Shown: one piece after another, positions 13,001-26,069 of the stretch
Layout: the number at the start of each line of letters is the position of its first letter
Numbering within the stretch: position 1 is the stretch's first letter
Assembly (NCBI GenBank): GCA_013399875.1
Contig: VXAZ01007517.1
Coordinates: 558,001 to 622,000 of the forward strand
Direction of reading: 5' to 3'
Length of the DNA stretch: 64,000 nucleotides
DNA from: Gymnorhina tibicen
Lineage: Eukaryota > Chordata > Aves > Passeriformes > Artamidae
The notes under the pieces: model-generated
Told to the model about the DNA's origin: nothing
Database searches by the model: none
Seen by the model: only the letters and a program-made list of their open reading frames with translations
Made by a program: the position numbers and the translations under genes

Positions 13001-15419
13001 AAAAAGAGAAATTATCACAGTCCAAGGCATCTTATTTGATGAGGAGGAATATATATGATTTACGGACAGGCCTAACTTTTTTCATATCAGAACCGGCCTG
13101 TTATACTCCCTGCTGAATGGAGAGTCTGAGGGAAACGTGCAGTCTGCAAAACACAATCTGAAACAAGCCAACCTAAATTGTTCTGCTATAGAGAACTCCC
13201 ACCCATAACCCAGCCCAGCACCACTCATCTGAGAATGACTATGGAAATGTCAAAGGATGAGATCAGAGTTTGCAGGTACTTCCGTCTACTTCTATCATAT
13301 GAAACTAGTTCATTTGTTGCCATTAGTGTTAACAAGCTGCAGTGGAGTGCTTGGAAAAGAGGAAATATGAATTAGACATATCCCTTGTAGCAGGAGATGA
13401 TATAGAAGGATTCCTTTTTCCAATCACACTGTTGCCTAGAGTCAAGGGTCCATCTGAACTTGTACTGTTCAATCCATTGCTTATGCTCATCTTTTATTGG
13501 CTTTAATCATACTTTTGTGATTATAAATAATAAGATAATTAACTTCCTAAATATAAGAGAATTAAGAGACTAAACCAGCAGCCAGGTGGGATCCATCTGA
13601 CCTAATCTCAGCTCTAAGGCATCTAGGCTCAGTCCTGACTATCATTTCCCTGTAGTCAGTGAAAACGAAAGCAATTCAGGAGGTGAAGGTAAAATGTTAG
13701 AAGTTATCTTAGAAAATTTCTTTTATGTAGGGTTGGTCTTCTCTTGGTAACATCTCTAACTCTACACCAAATGTATAGTAAACCTGGATAACTAGCTCAG
13801 ACAAGGTGCCTACACTTCAGACAGCTAAAGGTCATTGTCTATCATCACCCTGTGTGAGTGAGTGGTTTTGCAGATTTCAATGAATGTGTATATGCTGATG
13901 AAAAGTAATTTTTTTTACTGCTGTGGCTAAATTTAAAGAAAAAAGTAATCAGACAAGCCTCAAAAGTTTAGTCGCTCACATGTAAATGAAGTATTAACAG
14001 TTGTAATTGTGGTATTAACATTTGTTACTTCTTGTCTAATTAAACCATGAAAAATGACACACAAAAAATGCTAAGGTTTCTTATTATGTTATCTGTCTGT
14101 ACTCAGAATTTGTAGGAATTTTGTTGAACTGTGAATTCAAGTGATTTCTTGAGACATGTAGTGGGTACAGACTGGCATAAATTGTGCTGATGGAAAGGGA
14201 ATGAAAAATACCTGGTGGTCTATTGAGTAAATCTCCTAAAAAATGCTCAGAGTGAGAGGGTCAGTTACAGAGATAATTTTGGACAGCCCTGCCACCTGGT
14301 TCAAGAAGTTTGCCTTCACATTTCCAACCCTCTTATGCCTCATTCAAACCAGCTGGGATGGTTTTGCTCCCATTCTACTACATAGAATAGGAACAAAACT
14401 GAATATTTTTGCTATTGGTTTTGATACTCCTTTTCACAAGATTTTCTTATTCTGCCCACTGCAAAAATCAATCTCTTCCCTTACTAGAGTCTGTTTTATT
14501 AAAAACTGGAGATTTCATGTTGATGCTGAAGGAACCAGTGCAGCCTGAAATGGAGACCATCCTAAAATGGATTAATTTTAAGAAAGCTCAGAAAGAAGTG
14601 GTAATGAACTGTTAGTAGTTTGAATTTCTCTCCAATGATACTGTAAGTCCAGTACCACCATAAGTGGACTTTACAAGATGGATTCTAGGTATTTACTCCA
14701 AGTAGAGTGATCACCAAAAAAAGGTGCCTGGCTCTCACACAAATAAAATTAGATATCTAAATTCCTTTTTTAGGTGTTGAAGGCAGGTTCCTCTGAGATT
14801 TTCAAATACCTACCAAAAATATCCTGCCCTTACAATTTAATATTATACAGCATCTAAATTAGTCAATCTGAGTATGTGCTTTGATACAAGAACACATTCC
14901 TAACCAGTCAAAGCCACACAGAAAATCTGTACCAGAGGCAAGAAATGAAATTGGATTTCCTGACTCTGCATTTCGTTTCTTAACCAAAATTCTTTTTCCT
15001 GGTCCATAAACTGTTTTAATACCACCATTTCAATACTAATAATTTAAGGCTGTATCAGGAAGTCAGTCTTTCTAATAAATATACTATATTAACCTGATAC
15101 TGCCTCGCCTTTTAGACTGAAAACAATGTTTCTAAAACTTAGGAGTCTGTCAGGAGCCAATAAGGTGTCTCAAAAGCCTGTAAAATGATCCTGGGGTACT
15201 TTGGAAGCCTTGTAGTTTTGTTAAATTTGTTCTGTATGTGGTGATCACTATTTAATCTTTATGAAATATAGTGTACATTTTCCCAGCCTGGCATACAAAG
15301 TAATAATTATTTTGTTACATTGTTATATACAGTATGAAATCAGAGAAATTTTTTTTCCTACTTTGGAGCTTCCAGAAAGTGCTAGTGTTGATTTTTTCTG
15401 AAATATTATACTGTTGTAT
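10026..15419. other. Non-coding DNA with decayed repeats
   Basis: No gene is recognised. Around 11640-11715 the words TTTTCAGACTTATGGGTAGG and GGTGCCTAACTCTTGA recall an old amniote palindromic repeat. A purine tract with (GAA)n and an A-run lies at 11545-11576. A 12-bp palindrome GAGTTTAAACTC lies near 12348. Around 14710-14815 the words AGGTGCCT, TAGATATCTAAAT and GATTTTCAAATACCTA again recall a palindromic repeat. None is well enough kept to be assigned to a family. Confidence 0.5.
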
Positions 15420-15600
15420 CCGAAGATGTAAGGAGCTTTGAACCCAGCTTTCCTGCATCCTGCACCTGGCGGTTGATTTGACATGGTAATCTGCCACCAG
15501 GCCAAGAAACCTGCTCATTAGAGCAAGCTGTACAACTGCCACAAGCTAACCAGGTGGAATTAGATTAATTAATCAGGAATTTCTGTTGGAAAATGAAGGT
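15420..15600. promoter_or_regulatory. Candidate enhancer-like conserved block
   Basis: The block holds E-box words CACCTG (15463) and CAGGTG (15551), a retained CpG in GGCGGTTG, and a perfect 12-bp palindrome GATTAATTAATC at 15563-15574. That palindrome is the layout of a paired or dimeric homeodomain site. The combination suggests a developmental enhancer. No constraint can be measured here, so the call is an inference from motif content. Confidence 0.28.
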
Positions 15601-17039
15601 AAAATTAAAGAGTTTATGGGTAAGGTTAGTAGACTTGTATATCTCTAATAATCTTGGATTAATTACTGGAGCGAAAAGGAATGTGGGTTTGGGGGTTTTT
15701 CCTCTCTTTTTCATTCTTTTGTAGGAATACTTAGTACAGATTCAGAAGAAAATATGAGCCTCCATTGCAATAAAATTAATACATAAACTCTGAAACATGA
15801 CCATTATCACAACACAGCATAACACAAACTAGAGCATGTGTTATCACCCAGTAGCCTTTGCCTCAGGCCAATATTTTCTATTTAAGCATTAATTTATATT
15901 TTTAGAAACTGACTCAAATTTGATTACAGTTTTAAAGAGCCTGTCATATCCTTAGGTAAGTTGCCTCAACATTCAATTATCCTTATCTAATCACTAATTA
16001 TCCTCACTTTTTAAAAACAACCTTCACATTGTATTTGAGTCACTTGATCTTGTCACGCTTTTTTTTTCTGTTGCTAAACTGAGCAGTCTTCCCTTACTAA
16101 ATGCTGAGCCAAGTCTTTCCTCATCAGACGTGGGTTCTGCACTTGCATTTTAAGACTTTGACATGGCATAAGTGGTGCCACTGTTTGCATCCCTATGATC
16201 AGTCTAAAGTCTTTCAGCCCCACAAGAGAAAGCCACTGTTTTTCAGTACTGTGAAGAGCAAGAATAACAATGTAAACGGGTCTTTTGAATAGGGTTGTAA
16301 TTTTTGACTTATGCCTTTTTTGTCTTTTTCAAAATTTTGATGTGATCCAGCAATTTTGTCTGTATGACTGAGTCCTTGTGGCCATCAAATTCCCTGAGCT
16401 TTTCACAGGTGAAAAACTCTTCCTACTGACACCTTTCTCCAGAACAGGACTTAAAGGAAGATGAAACAACAGGCTTTCTGTGGGAGAAAGAGAACAAAAG
16501 GGAGCAAGAAAAGGCTGAGGAAGCTTCCTAAAGACTCCTCAAACAAAGATGTGAAAATGCTAGTTCTCCCAGGAACTGAATAATTGATCATATCTTGATT
16601 CAAAAGTGGTAATAAGCAGTAACAAAGCTTAAAGTCTTTAGGAATGACTCCAGAATTATCAAAGAAAGTCATAGGCAAGGAAAATAGTGAGTAAAGAAGG
16701 GGACCTGGCTGATTTCACTGAAATATAAAATCTCTTTCACATGCAAAATACATATAAGTAATATAAATAACTTCACAAGCATTTTGGAGATTAAGCGGCT
16801 TCAAACCATTCCAGATTAGCTGTGATGGTTTAGAATCTCTGCTGAGCTTTTGATTCAGTACACCAAAATTGAGAAGTGGTTAAGTCCTGTAATTTTAAAA
16901 TTTTTCTTCTTAGAATATTAAAATGGAAAGAATAAATCAAGTTGGTTAATTAAAACTAGTGAAAGTCTTGTAAAAATAATTGACAATAAAAAAGAGGAAA
17001 GGAATTACTTTAGGAATGTTAACACATTGAGTAGTGTGA
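15601..17039. other. Non-coding DNA, no gene recognised
   Basis: An excellent donor-like word (CCTTAG before GTAAGTT) occurs at 15956, but no open or well-bounded exon precedes it. The rest holds short chance frames only. Confidence 0.55.
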
Positions 17040-17280
17040 AAAGGTAAATATAGGCAGAATATCAGGGGGAGAAATTCCTGGCAGAGTGATCCACAGGAAT
17101 GTGGGGAAGTGTCAGAAACCTGATTGCTCATGATATTTAAATCCAGGCTGGACAGACCACTAGCAAATCTGCAGTTGGGAGTGATTTTATATTAACTGTA
17201 GCGTTGATTGGATGACTTAATAGATCTGTTCCGTATCTGATTTCTATTAGTCTAGGATTCCCAGCTGCTTTTGCTTCCAA
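17040..17280 (+). mobile_element. Ancient CR1-like LINE 3' end, strongly decayed
   Basis: The words ATTTAAATCCAGGCTGGACAG (17136-17156) and GTTGATTGGATGACTTAATAG followed by TCTGTTCCG, then TTCTATTAGTCTAGGATTC, align by eye with the 3' end of old CR1/L3-type LINEs. In those, a 'tttaaatccaggctggac' block is followed by 'gactagatgatctaatggtcccttc' and a short terminal repeat. The upstream part (about 17060-17135) also resembles the corresponding ORF2 end. Divergence is high, so this copy predates the two younger CR1 insertions. The subfamily cannot be fixed without a repeat-library search. Confidence 0.6.
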
Positions 17281-20200
17281 AGCCTCTTCCAGTCTTTGGA
17301 TTTCTTTCTTTAATATTAACTAATAATAGCACTTTAACCGTCTGTCCATTAACAGAACTTTAGGTTTTCTTATGAAAATATTAAATTGGCAGGTGATTAA
17401 AGCTTTCCACTTCTTGTTCCTCTTTAAAGGGGTAAAGTATAAATGTCTGCAAGTGTAGCTGAGACACTATTGAAAGTTCTGCCTTAGCTAATCCTGCTCA
17501 AGTTTAACCCAAGTCCTCCCCTTTGAAAGTAATGAAAGCAAAGATTTTAGACATCTAAGAAGACTGAAAAATAGATAAAAGTACCTTTTTCGGACTCTGT
17601 GATCAGTTTAAATAAGTTTTGATCAAAGTTTATTGCTACACAGCAGCTTGCTTCTTGGCCTTTCTTTTCTTCTTTCTTCTTTCCCTGTGTTTCATAACTG
17701 ACCCTACTTTGAGCTACTTGGCAGTGTTTCTTGCTGTGTTTGGTTCAGCTGCTTTTATTTTCAAGGATTGCTGCTATTGCCCACTCACAGTGCAGCTCAG
17801 GCAACATGGTTATGGCAGAGTTTCTCTGCTGAGGCTTTACACATCAGCTGCTCTGTTTTTGTGTCTTTGTGAGGAATCTATCCCTTAAGGACCACTAACC
17901 TACGTGAAACAGAGGCACACCAGGTCCAGCCTGGTGAGACTGGGGTTCTCAAACAAGTACTGAAATAGGGTGCAGCCCTTCACATTTAACTTCTAAATGC
18001 CTGCCAAATGTCATGGACATGCTGAAAGGCTGGAGGCTTTGAGAGAACAAAAGGAAAATTATGGTGGTGTGTCAGCCAGCCCTGTTCTTAGCAGTCTGTT
18101 TTAGGCAACTGTACTTCTATTAGGTGGACCCACTCCAGGCTGGCGAACTTTTGGTCAGCGAGATTTATTTAATATTATATACAGACTGTGGAGAGTGTGC
18201 TCTTGCTGGAGATCAAGTTCTCTGGTTTATGTTTTGGCAGAAAAACTGTCTTCCAAATATTAGTATCTTCAAAACATTTAGATTAAGTTCAGTAATGCAG
18301 TCACGGAACATCAGAAATTTGAATGGCTTCTTATTTCACTGAAAATAATATCTATTTAAATTGCATATCAGTAAGATAAATCAGACTGTTACCTGGCTCT
18401 GTCAGCTTCTCTGAAGGGTGAACGACTTCCATCTAGGATGCAATATTTCCAGAGTTGCTAGTTTCAGCATCATCTTTAGCTCTCTGTTATGAGAAAGAGA
18501 TGGAAATTCATTGGCTTTCAGAATTTTAGATAGGTAAATCACACAACTTTAGCTATCAGCTCTAGTCTAGACACCAAGATTCCTTCTGCAATGACTGTTG
18601 AAAAATCACTGTGTCCAAGGGACATGTAACTTCACACACCTTGAAAGTTTTAATAGAAGACAAAAAAGAAGAAAAAAATTCCTTTGTATCAAATATAAAT
18701 AAGAGTCCAGACACTGATTTCCAAGGAAATGTCAGGAAGTTTTGAAGAACCCAAATGAAACAGAATAAATCACCTTCCCAAATAATCTCTTTTTTTTCCC
18801 ATTGACTTCTGAGGCAGCCTAGATTCTTAAATCAGACAAAATGTTTCACTTTAAATTATTAAAGTTACAGATCAGTATTTTCCTGTTGGTACTGCATTTT
18901 AAAATAAATTGCACTAAAGAGCGCGAACAGGCAAGCAAAAAAATAGAACAAAAAAAAAAGAAGCAGAAAACAATTAGAGAGGAGATATAAGAAGGTAATG
19001 TGGCTCTCCATTCACATCTTTGTGCACGGTATTCTTTATGATGTAGTAGCAGAGGTAAATACAGCCTTACAATAACAGACAATACAGTCTTAAAATAATT
19101 TAAAAGTGCATGGGAAAGCTGTAAGTTTGTACACATTTAAATTGTGATCAAGATTCAGATTTTTCTTTGAACTTTTCCCTGTATGGAAACTTTTCAAGTG
19201 TGAAAGTATGGGTACAGATGAATGAATAAATTACAGTTTAGATTGGACTTGAAGATCAAGATTTAATACATGATATTGAATGGACATTTAAACTGAAGAA
19301 ATTGAAAGAAACAATATTATGACAATATTGTACAGGGAGGCAAATAATTTAGAAACATTTATAGGAAAACTGGGCAACTTAAAACCAGAACATTTAAAAA
19401 TCTTTTTATTGTGTATCAACTAAACCACATAAAATTGCATTTTTGTGGGTGGTTGGAATACCATTTTTTTGGTATTTTAAACCTTTGGTTTAATTTATAA
19501 AATAACCTTGGGCTGGAGTCAGTGAAAAATCTGCTATGTTCAATGGACCTCAGAATTCCTCACTTCCTAACTGTGGTTTAGTTGTTGAATATTAAACCAT
19601 TATATAAACCCTCTGTCTGCAGGGAATTAGGAGTAAACTCTGACTGTAGTCAGTTTTTCCCAAAACCACTTGCTACAAGGATTAGCAATCCAGGGAAACA
19701 GACCAGAACCCAGGGCTGATGCCGTGCTGTTTGCTGTTCCTGGTCTGCAGGGTATGAAATCTGCATGTTGCGATGAGGGCACAACCTCTGGGATTTAGTA
19801 GTTCTAATTCACTTACTTGTGTCAGATTTTAAAGAGAGGAAAGCAGTTTTAAAGTACGAGATTAGAGGTTGCATATTGTAGGAACATGAGAGGAAAGTCA
19901 GTAGGCTCAGCATAAATTCTTCATCTCTTCAGAGAGGGTGATATGTGCACTGATCACAAGGTGCATGAGAGAGAAAATTATTATTATGCTCTGTCAAGTG
20001 TTCTCCTAACAGCTTAGGAACGTGTGGAAAATGAGTGGAACCACTGATGCAAGAAAAGGAATAATGTTTCTAGATTTATAACACCATCAGCCCAGAATGC
20101 ACACTTGCATGTTCTATTTCTCCTTTCCTTGCAGTTTAGATGTAGTATAAAAAAGTCGGTGAGACACTTCCATTCAAATCAGACAGCAGGCAAATAGTTA

Positions 20201-21439
20201 CTAGACAGAAGGAAAATCTGAAATGCACATAGATAGAACTAAGTGGGAACAAAAGGATACATTCTTCATATATCTCAATAATAAGGCATGGTATATCCCA
20301 AGATGTCAGATCCCTTTTTTAATGTGTTTATTTCTGCCCTTAGAATCAAGAATAACAACACAAATTAATGCCATGGTCTTTAGAAAAAAATTACCCAAGT
20401 TTATGGGCTGTGTTGTTAGATCTAAACCAGTAAAGGGAAGAGCAGCAAGGGGTCCCCTCTCACCTGAAAGCCAACTGTGGTGGGCTGGTAGGTTCTGTAT
20501 TTCTAAACTTTCTTGCACTCAAGAACTGGGTAGATGACTCCAGCTTCTTAATGAGGGAGGGTTTTGTCTCATGCTGAGGCCATGCCTGGGAATCATCCAG
20601 GAGAGTCATAATTGGGCGGGCCCTGTGTGTGAAAGGGACTATTCCTGCTAACTGGACTGAGCTTCAGTGTCTTGAAAGTTTTTGAGTTAGTAGAAAAAGT
20701 GAGTGCAATCTTGGGCTGCTGACCTGTGTCAAAACCTAAATGTAACAACTCCTGTTCCAGGTGGTTAAAGCTGGCACGAGCATTGCTCCCATTCCTGCAA
20801 TCACTGCCCCTTGTCTTGTGTGGACATGCAGCCATAAGAAGAACATAATTTGTTGCTCCATTTCCTAGCCTTTGGCTCAATTGGTGCACAAATTGGGTGG
20901 GATCTATCACTTAAGCATCTGTGTGTCAACATTTCCATCTGACACCACTTACACTTGGTAGGGAGGAACAGTTTGGCTTGCTATTCTAGCCTCTCTGTGT
21001 TAGGATAAGAGCAGTCACACCCAGGAAGCACCTATTTCTCCCCAAAAAGAGTCTTCAGTGATAAGGTCAGGTGCAGACATTTGTGTTTTAAGCACATCTG
21101 TTTGAGCAGATCAGTTTTCCCTTTCCTGCTTTCTTTTTTAATTTCCACCCTTTGCCTCCATCACCCTCCAATGCTGTTGTGTGCACGGGACTGAGACCAG
21201 TGTATAAAAAGCTGACAGACATGGGTAACAGTTAAAAAGTTTTGTTTAGCTACCCAACTTTGTCAAAGCTCTCTGTGCCTGTCAGACTTGCAACTTTGCC
21301 AATGTGAACTATGGCTTTATGGGGGGATAGACACACACTCTGCCCTTTTACATTGGTTCATCCAAACTTTATCTATAACTCTGTTAGATAGATTTGGAAG
21401 TGGAAAAACAAACGTCTGCCATCTGCTCCATGTTATTTA
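17281..21439. other. Non-coding DNA, no gene recognised
   Basis: No gene or young repeat is seen. Two adjacent perfect hairpins lie at 19457-19493 (see repeat entry). A GC-box-like GGGCGGG at 20614-20620 stands in a slightly GC-richer stretch (20380-20900) that has opposed open frames of about 105 codons with no recognisable family. Confidence 0.55.
19457..19493. repeat. Two adjacent perfect 7-bp-stem hairpins
   Basis: AATACCA/TGGTATT (arms 19457-19463 and 19470-19476, T6 loop) is followed directly by TTAAACC/GGTTTAA (arms 19477-19483 and 19487-19493, TTT loop). The arms are exact. No function is known; they may be chance or the core of a decayed palindromic repeat. Confidence 0.7.
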
Positions 21440-21600
21440 TGATGATTTCTCCAATTAGGTCCAATTAACTTGCTGTCAATGATTAAATGTAATGGGTAAT
21501 AATAACTTGACTTCATCATTACCACCAGCATTATTAGCTCATTGATTGCAATAATTTCAAAAATTACCCATCAGAATAAAATATGTTTAGCACCTGGTTT
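21440..21600. promoter_or_regulatory. Candidate conserved non-coding element, homeodomain-motif rich
   Basis: A dense run of ATTA/TAAT cores: the tandem pair CCAATTAGGT and CCAATTAACT (21451-21470), then ATGATTAAATG, GGGTAATAATAAC, GCATTATTAGC, TCATTGATTGCAATAATT and ATTACCCAT. A perfect 9-bp inverted repeat ATGGGTAAT (21492-21500) / ATTACCCAT (21563-21571) frames the middle. The texture (no low-complexity runs, many homeodomain/POU words, no open frame) is what deeply conserved vertebrate developmental enhancers look like. Of all the blocks I flag on composition, this is the one I trust most. Confidence 0.42.
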
Positions 21601-23084
21601 GTCTGTTTAGGAACATCTGCTATAAACGTGTGATATATGTGGAATTTAATGTCTCATGATGTGAAAGGGAAACATATAATCCATACTTTGAGAGTCAGCA
21701 CTGGCACAAATTTATGATGAGACAATGAGAGGATCAAATAAAAATCAGTTCAGAATTTATTGCTGGATTCATGGAACTGTCAAAAGAGGAATGGAGCTAT
21801 CATATATTTACCAGCCTGAATTTTTTGTCTAGGAAGGAGATAGTTCTGTTCATATGATCTGAATTTACATGCTTGTGTTGTGCTATAACCCATGGTCACG
21901 GATGATTTGGGTGAGTGTGGAGAAAGGCTGGATATCCAGCTTGCCAAAGAGAGATATTTTTATTCAAATCCAAAGGCCTAGTTTGTTTGGCCATACTTGG
22001 AGTCTTGCATAAAAGCTTTACCATAAAGTGCTGCATCTTCTTAAATGCTGCAGGGAGCAAGTGAAGGCACAGTCTTCATTTCCTTACTGTCTCGCAGCAG
22101 CAGTTCTCTCTCACTGTGCTCCTGCTACATGCAAAACAAATATATTTGTCCATGATGAACTATAATTGCCATCTCCTAGGTTTGCCATGTGTTTTAGGTC
22201 AAGTGTCTCACTGTCATGCAGTTCTGTTTTTCCTGTAACCATATGGAAATACCATGGAATAAGTGCTGTCTGGAACGGTTCACAACAGACTGTTCAGACA
22301 GCTAATGACTCCCCAGTCTTTAAGTGTGCCAGTCAGTTCCCCTTCCTGCAAACAATTTTTTTTCTTGAGCATCATGAATGCTAATTCTCCTAACTTGCCT
22401 CTGATTTACATCCTTTGGTGGGGATAGGGGGGTTGTTAAAAGAACAAACTTTGGTCTTCATTATAATTAAAATTCTCTTAACCACCCTCTCAGAAATGCT
22501 CAGGAATAATGTTTTATTTTCACAAGTACCTAGAAAACAAATCCCAGTTTAAGATTCCTGAAAACTGAAAAATTTGGAAAAAACCTAGTAAAATGTCTGG
22601 CTGTTATTCATACACTGACTGTCTGCTTATTGGCTTGACAGATCTGAGAAACATTAATACTGGTGGTATATTTCTGACTTAAGCCACACTTTTTTTTTTT
22701 TACCTAACCCAGTCTTGGAAAAACAAGCAAGGCTTTGGCTGGTCTCACCCCTTTTCTAACATTTCATTGCCCATTTTCCCCAATTTTCCCATATGGAATG
22801 TAAATTAAGGTGTTTTTTTCACTTAAAAAAACATCATGTCTTATCAAATTTTCATTATTTGGCTATTGAACAAAATGCAGATTGGTAAGCTAATGCTTAT
22901 TCGGTGTGATTATTTCACTGGATATTTGGCGCAAAGTCTTCAGGAAATTTAGTAGTCTAGCCTTTAAACCTCTGATCTTTTCCCATTGGCTGTTCCTAAG
23001 AAATATTTAACTACAATAAGCTCAACAGTTTCATGGATATTGCTTGACAGCTTGCTTTAACCAAGAAGTGTGTAAGGTTTCCCA
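21601..23084. other. Non-coding DNA, no gene recognised
   Basis: Short chance open frames only. A T-run lies at about 22690-22701. Nothing else stands out. Confidence 0.55.
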
Positions 23085-23220
23085 CCCAAAGCCCCGCTTA
23101 GTGTCTGTCTGTAAAGCACTACGCTCTGGAGAGGGTGGTAGGTGTTATCTTCCCCATCACATGAATGGGGAAAACAATTCCTGGGTCTTACAGCAGTTTC
23201 TCAGCTCAGCTGTTCTTGTT
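23085..23220 (-). mobile_element. Possible MIR/CORE-SINE-like fragment
   Basis: The words GTAAAGCACTACGCTCTGG, GTGTTATCTTCCCCATCACATGAATGGGG and CCTGGGTCTTACAGCAG follow the order of the 'small-intron-like' part of MIR/CORE-SINE elements read in reverse (a '...tattatccccattttacagatgggg...' block). Similarity is weak and judged by eye. It could be chance. Confidence 0.3.
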
Positions 23221-26069
23221 TCCTGATATTTTGCACAGCCTGTCCATGACTTAAAATGTCAGGTCAGATTTTCACTTGGAGCTTTGTTGGTTTATAACAG
23301 ATGAAGAAATCCCATGTTTTTGAAACATGCAGAAAATATTGCTAGATTGGTTCTGCTGCTGTGTAGTTTTCTCTCTGTAAAATAAAGAATCTTTTACAAA
23401 CACTTAAACTGGAAAACTACGTTGCTGAAAGAGGGAAGAAGCTTATTTCGGTGTGATGCTCATCTTTCTCATCCTTCTCTGTGTTACTCTGGTGTGTCTG
23501 ACCCAGACCAAATTCAGGTGCCACAGAAATAATATCTCTCATTAAGATGGTAAAATATAGGCTGTTTTTCCTGGACGTGCAGAGAGGTGGTCATAAGACC
23601 AAAATTCAGCCTACAGTGCTTCAGCTCTTGTAAAAAAGCTTGTAAAGAAGAAATAACATTATTTCAGAGAGCTTATCACTCAGGTGAACATGGAAAATGT
23701 CAGAAGAATCAAGTTCTTTTTTACTCACTAATGATTATCTACCAAAAATATACATTTTATTATTATTGGGATTTTAGTTGATTGTATCCAGAAGATGACA
23801 AGAAAGTCTGTCTAAATTATTGTCTAAATTTTGCATTAGGTATTTTATTGTTGGTGAAAAGTGCTTTTCTGTATATGGTGTTTTTGTATTTGTCTGTTTC
23901 GTTTTGATCAAAGATTCCTTCAAAATCTCTGTAAGAAAAACACAATATTTTAATTGGATTTTTCTCCCTGCAGTGATGGGTTTAGTGCATCCTAAGATCC
24001 AAGCCCTGTAATTCCACAGCTCAGAGGATTACTTCCTGCAGGACCTGATATGAGTCACCTCCTCTTACTGAGGCTGGATGACACTGTACTAGTTAGGAGA
24101 GAGAGTTCGGCCAGGGAACCTGAACTTCCAGTCAAAAGCAGAAGGCTACAAAACTAGGTGTTTGGGTTTTTTTTATCTGAAATATCACACAAGAACTTCT
24201 ACAAGCCAAAAATATTTTTTTCTTAAAAGCTAGGTTTTTGATTTTTGTGTTCTTTGGAGAATATAGGAAATTCAGCCGGCTCTTGACATGCTAAAACAAA
24301 TGTGCTCTGCGTATTGAAAAAAAAATTTGCCCTGTCTTCCTCACATAAACCTAAGAGTAATTTTCAGAGACTGACCAGACTTATTGTGAAGGAGCACTCC
24401 TTGCATCCTTTTCTTTAGACATCTACGCTGACATGCCTAAACTTGAAGCTGAATCCCACTTGCCCTCAGCAACCCTGGACAAGAGATCTAAAGCTCAGAT
24501 TCATCACACAGTTTAGGGTACTGATCTGAGCTGTGCGAGATGGCTACCTAATCACCCTAAGCTGACATGTCCAGAGAAAAATTAATTACAGCTAAAATCT
24601 CGGCCAATACATTTGTCTTTCATATTTAGAACAGCTATTTTTCTATTAACAGACTGTAGATGATGTGAGCATGCTTCCAGTGAAGGTGTCTCAGTTACAA
24701 AAAGCAAAACGGAGTGAATGTGGACCTGAGTACAGGAAGCTAATTTACCCCAATATATCACAGCCCAGATTTTTAGTTGTTTAAAATCAGTACACCCATC
24801 TGGAGTAAACAAAGCCATGTTGATTTATGTCTGGTTCTATGGATAGGGCAGTAGTGGAAGCAAGGGTTTTGTTTGCAGGAAATACCATTTTTTTGTCTCA
24901 GATTGATTTATGAAATGGAGATGAACACACAATGTTAAAAAAAACCCGTAAGAACTGCGTTGTGCTCAAAAAACCATCAGGTGTCATGTAGGTCAAAAAA
25001 AATAGCAAACACAGTTCAGCGATGATGAATGCAAATTAATACTTAGGGGCAAATAACTAATTTGGATAACTTGTGCTCCCTGTTTTAGTCCCCTCTGCAC
25101 TGTGAACAAAGGGAAAAACATAGGGATTATACTGAAAAATATTGATTCAATCAACACTGCAAACAGCTGCATTTTGGGAGACAGAATTTAGGTTAAAAAG
25201 CTACGAAAAAAAATACTTAAAGTTTGTATTCCTTTGAGCATAAACACAGAAAACAGGTGCTTTGGGAGGCATTCCATCCAGTGACTGAAAAAAGGTATCT
25301 TTTTTCACTAGGAGTCATAATGCATCTGTTTAGAAAACCTGCTTTTCAAACAGACTTTCCGACAGAAGTTTCCTTTCCTATTAAGCTAATTAGTCTTTAA
25401 AATCCTGGTTTGGTTTCACCACAGTATATGAAAAGAGTTTCCATCTCCTTTCTGCTGGAAGTTCTGGCTCATGCTCTTCTGGGTGACTTGGGTCCATGAA
25501 CTCTGTCAAGTCCTGTTTCCCAATGTGCCAGTCATCACACTGGAGAGTGAGGCTGGAGGCAAGCTGGAGAACAACTCGAGATGTTCTCCTGTGGGGGGAC
25601 AGACCTTTCCCTAGAATCTGCCAGAGAAACTAGTACATCAGGGATCAGCCAGTCAAATAACTGAGTCAGGAAGGTTTCTCATAAGAATTTCTAGTGACAG
25701 CTTAATTCTGTGTCACCTGACAGCACAGGGCCTCCCTAGGATATCATGTCCCTCTCTGAGAAGCAGCACAGGGAGTTAAACCTGTGCTGTGTTTTCTTTC
25801 CTTACCCAATCCTAGCTAATATCACTATTTCGGTAACAGGCCTGATGATGGCACAGCAGAAAGAGGTCAAAGACATCTGGAGACATATTAATACCCAAGT
25901 CTTGTCAAAAAGTTTATAACCTGAGACAGTAGGTGAAGTCCTTCTGATTCACACCAAATGAGAGCTCCTTCTGTGCTTAATACGCCACACATTTTCTTCT
26001 GAAGAAGAATATTTTTGTATTTCTATATGTCTTCCCATTCTATGTTTTTACAGGAATTCACAACTTTAA
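23221..26069. other. Non-coding DNA, no gene recognised
   Basis: No gene or recognisable transposon is seen. Contains several A- or T-runs (for example 24168-24175, 24320-24328 and 24935-24942) and only short open frames. Confidence 0.55.

Noticed and set aside
20380..20910. GC-box-like GGGCGGG and opposed open frames of about 105 codons, considered as an LTR or gene fragment
   Set aside because: No terminal repeats, no polyadenylation/TATA order and no recognisable retroviral or host protein.
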